The position numbers were made by a program, and so were the translations under genes. The notes under the pieces are model-generated. The model was not told the DNA's origin and searched no databases. It worked only from the letters and a program-made list of their open reading frames with translations. A stretch of 64,000 nucleotides of DNA from Oxyruncus cristatus (lineage: Eukaryota > Chordata > Aves > Passeriformes > Cotingidae). The stretch lies in the NCBI GenBank assembly GCA_013399855.1, contig VXAY01004360.1:1092711-1156710 (forward strand). Direction: 5' to 3'. This document shows, piece by piece, positions 60,701 through 64,000 of the stretch (positions are counted from its first letter, which is position 1; every line of letters starts with the position of its first letter).

Positions 60701-63599
60701 AGGTATTCTTTCCATAATGTTTGCTGAGAGGCTGTGAAGAAGGCAAGGTAAGAGAGCACAGCTGAAAAGAGTTGCTCTCTGGGAAGGCCTGTCCTTTGAA
60801 TGACTTTTGTGCTCCACTCCCAGGTCCACTTCTTGATCCTACTCCACTATGTGACAGTGAGTCGGGAAGTATTGCTGCAGTTAGAAGAGTTTTCTGTGGT
60901 TGCTCTCCATCAGCCACTGGGCATTAGGGCCTCTCTTTCTTCAAGATCTGCATGAGGAAATCTGGGAAGTGAACCAAGTTCAGTGCTACAGGGAGCAGTT
61001 ACCACCCAGGAAGCATCAAAACAGAGGTGTCTGTGCTATCCACAGTCACAGGGCAAGAACAGAAGCTCTCTTCTCCTATATCCCAAAGGAGAGGAGATCA
61101 AAATGGTCTTTTCATTCAAATACTGGGTTACTTTAATCTCCAAAACTCCTGCCAGCTTGGGGAAAGCCTTTAAGTGAGTAATACAGTATAGAATCAGACC
61201 TTGAACAGGTCTTGTATTAGCATAGGGAAGCACTCTCCATTCCTCTTTTATCCTTCTGGTTCACTGCCCTCCCTCCCCTAGTCTGTCCTGCTTGACCACG
61301 TGCTTTCTTCAAACCACCAAGAACATCCATCTCACTTTTGTCACAGGATGATGCTTTTTGTGCAAACATAAATATTTAGAGAAGTTTACAAAAGATTAAG
61401 CTTCATCAAGTCAAGCATTCCTGCTAATGCAATATCGGGACAAGTCAGCAGGGAGCAAGAGCCTGGGTTGCTGTGCACAGCTGTTGCAAGATCAAAGTAT
61501 GGAACATTCATTTTTGACTCCACCTACTTCACTGACCCAAACCATTTTCAAAGCTGGCTTTTTTCCAGAGTGAAATCCTTCCCATCAAAACATCTTCTTC
61601 AGTGTGCAGGCTTTGTCTGTGTTGTGAATCTCTTGCCTCAGTTTTATTATTGTTATGCAAATTCCTGATGCAGATATGCTGCACTTGCTGGAACAGTGGA
61701 AAAAAAAAATCGTGTTAGAGAAGTTCTTGAGATGCAACTCAAAGCAAAAACAGTTGGGAGATCTGTGATTTGATAGTTTGGGTTTCACTCTGATCATCAA
61801 TATCTGAGAAAAATTATACCATATTCCTTATTAGTGTAATACAGGGAGACTTCAAAAGATGGAAATGAGAAAAATCTGTATAAGTAAGAATATTAATGAA
61901 GAATATAAGAGCATTTGGTTTGTTGGTGTTTTTTTTCTGAGTAAGGTCAAACAAACAGAAGTTATTCCAGAATTTATGCAGTAAAGTAAGTAATAAGATT
62001 ATAGAAATACATGCAAGACAAATGGGTGCATGTATGCAAACACATCAGCATATATTTCCTTTAAGGAACTGTGTCCATCCTCAGTCTCAACCACTGACAG
62101 TTTGGCTTTCTGCTCCAGTGGGAAGTGGATTTGTCATACTAGCTAAAATACTATCTACCTTTTGGACAGCTCTCAAGTAACACCACTGTGGTAATGATCG
62201 GTGAAAAAAATAGATGTCTGGCATGATTTTCTTCAGTGCTGCTTTGCTGCCCCTTTCTAGCAAGGAGACCACAGGAAATCCTACCTTCCTGGAAAAATAT
62301 CCTGCTTCCTCCTAAGGAATTGCATATAATTATTGTTTTTATTTCAAGTTTTTAATTAATTATGCTGTTCTCTGGGAATGCTAGAAATTTTAAAGCATGC
62401 TTCCAGCAAGTTGAATTTTCAACACCTTAATACTTTCACTATATTCCTGTAACTGAACACATTTCATGAACCTAAAGAGGTTATTTTAAATTCAGTAATA
62501 CCATGAGAAATATGCTTAAGGTTGTAGGCTTTGGTGAGTAATGTGAATGGACAAATTAAAACTTACTCATCACTAAACTTGTAAGTGTTGCTGAAGGTGA
62601 GTTCATGGTTCAGGTTGAAGTACAATCTAGCTGAATTAAAAAGGGGTTTGTTGTTTGTGGTAGATCTCATCCACGGTTTTTGAGATCAAGGTGCCAGCTC
62701 AAAGGAGAAGAAAATGTGAGGAAGATACATGGTGTATATAAAATTTGGGTTAGTTTCCTTTTCACAGAGCTTTGTCTCCTGAATAATTTCCAGATTCAGA
62801 TCCACATCCTGCATCACCTGGTTGCAGTGGATGGTTCTTTCTGGGCTGTGCTTCTGTGCAAAACATAGATGGGCCAAATCACGGAATGGTGACTAGGTGC
62901 CCTCAAGCTGCATTGCCTTGAGACATCATGCAGTTTTTTTCATCGTACCGTAGTGTTTGGGTGGGGGTCCACACAAAGAGACTGGCCTGCAGAAGTAAAT
63001 GCTCCCAAACTCTGCCTGTGCTTCATAGAAAACAAACTTCCAAGCATGTGAGGTCTAGTGTGGAGGTGATTGAGGAGCCCAACTCTTTGGGGAGTAGTTT
63101 TTATCCTTCATGAGTAACTGCTGAACAAGATGGGTGGTGAGCCCTGCTGTCCAGATACTTTATCTAAACTGTAGCGTGGAGGGGTGGGCTAAGCTTGAAA
63201 TAATGTTCTTGCCAATGTGCAAGTCTGTTGGCTGCAGGCAGTTTACTAAAGGTGGATGTCCCACTCATCACTTCTGAACTTGGTGGAGCCTTTCATAACA
63301 GCATGTAGATAATACTGGGTTTCTTTGGGAAACAGCTACAACAGAGTATTGACGTTGTATGAATTTACTACTGTTTTTCTCACCTAGGAAAAAAATTGAT
63401 ACATTTAATGTCTCCCACAGCAATTAAAGCCTGAAAAATGAGAAGAGAGATCCTGACAGTTATGTACTTAGAAATTCTTTAAATCTCTCTGTGAAAACTG
63501 TTCTTTGGTTTCAAGCATTTCCTTTCTGGCAAACCTTAAATTAGAGGAATTAGGTTCAGAAAAATGAGTTGCTGTGAGATGATGATTATTTTCCACGAT
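57781..63599. other. Unique intronic sequence
   Basis: No gene recognised over 5.8 kb. Between 60248 and 60917 four minus-strand frames (61-87 codons) overlap in tiling fashion but resemble no protein I know. Confidence 0.5.
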
Positions 63600-63690
63600 T
63601 GTGGTGGCATGTACAAAGTAGACAAAGCTTTCCAAACCAAGCAGAGGATACAGTCCCTGTTCCAAAGCACATGAGTGCAAAGGTGCAGGG
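63600..63690 (-). repeat. Possible ancient interspersed-repeat tail
   Basis: Read on the minus strand, TTTGGAACAGGGACTGTATC then CTACTTTGTACATGCCACCAC resembles the widespread amniote motif 'TTGGGGCAGGGACTGTCTC...TGTTTGTACAGCACCTAGCAC'. The match is weak. It overlaps the minus-strand 168-codon frame at 63468-63974, which argues against that frame being a gene. Confidence 0.3.
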
Positions 63691-64000
63691 TAGGGAAGAG
63701 GAGGAATGAAGTTACGATATAGAAAACAATCTGGGTAATGCAAGCCGTGTATCCAGTGAATTACAGCTGGTAGAAAGTAATAGCAATTTTTCTGGAGGAG
63801 TAGAGAATGAAATTTATTCTTGTTTAGTACGGAATATACTAAATTAGTAATTCCCCTCAAACTGGAATATGAAAAAAAAAAAAGTTTTGTACTCAAAATC
63901 CATATTTTAGGGTTAGAAAAGTTAGAACAAGTAGTTTGGAGAAAAAAGAAAGTGAAAGAAAAAAAAACACCCACAACCTCAAACCAAAAAGTTCAAAAGT
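63691..64000. other. Unique A-rich intronic sequence at window edge
   Basis: No gene recognised. A-rich runs near 63869-63881 and 63960-63970. Confidence 0.55.

Larger units (their letters stand above)
662..64000 (+). other. RPS6KA2: RPS6KA2 intron 1 (continues beyond window)
   Basis: Everything to the right of the exon 1 donor is interpreted as intron 1, at least 63.3 kb. I looked for an acceptor followed by codons for the conserved RSK segment before and through the glycine loop of the N-terminal kinase domain and did not find one. Very long first introns are normal for this gene in vertebrates. The absence of any long or family-recognisable frame on either strand supports non-coding status. 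A missed short exon cannot be excluded by eye. Confidence 0.8.

Noticed and set aside
63468..63974. 168-codon minus-strand frame at the right edge
   Set aside because: It starts in A-rich (phenylalanine-coding) simple sequence and overlaps a probable ancient repeat tail near 63600-63690.
1..64000. CRISPR arrays, bacterial operons, tRNA or rRNA genes
   Set aside because: No regularly spaced direct repeats with unique spacers, no ribosome-binding/ORF organisation and no tRNA-like folding blocks were seen; the window is vertebrate intron.

Overview
The window reads as one end of a large vertebrate gene, almost certainly from a bird. It opens with a promoter and the first coding exon (codons 563-661, + strand) of RPS6KA2, which encodes ribosomal S6 kinase RSK3. 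The remaining ~63 kb is the first intron, which continues past the right edge. The bird assignment rests on two LTRs of a family I know from avian genomes, on decayed CR1 LINE tails, and on scattered ancient amniote repeats. No second exon, no other protein-coding gene, no tRNA or rRNA and no bacterial-type system could be supported. The species cannot be named from this sequence.

Layout. 1-562: moderately CpG-rich upstream sequence with a TATA box (476-483) and a short 5' UTR. 563-661: 33 codons ending in phase 0 at a GT donor. 662-8540: intron with ancient repeats, a possible MIR and a CR1 relic. 8541-9004: sense-oriented LTR with its own TATA box and ATTAAA signal. 9005-20140: mostly unique intron with a sequencing gap at 10342-10362 and a small CR1 tail near 16376. 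20322-20595: a degenerate tandem-repeat array. 20596-30907: unique intron, G/T-rich and A/C-only low-complexity tracts. 30908-31225: a second LTR of the same family, inverted. 31226-64000: unique intron with a MIR (49147-49310), more ancient palindromic repeats, several unexplained GC- or C-richer islands (36.6-37.7, 40.1-40.3, 51.7-52.6 kb) and AT-rich stretches that look like candidate conserved non-coding sequence (42.5-42.9 and 57.4-57.8 kb).

How it works together. The single exon carries the RSK3-specific N-terminus; both kinase domains must lie downstream outside the window. Anything regulatory in the rest would be intronic enhancers or transposon-derived promoter and poly(A) signals. 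I did not find a previously undescribed biological system. The best leads are the 20322-20595 array, the inverted LTR pair inside one intron, and the 20-bp perfect palindrome at 57724-57743 within an AT-rich block. All family assignments come from memory of consensus sequences, without alignment.
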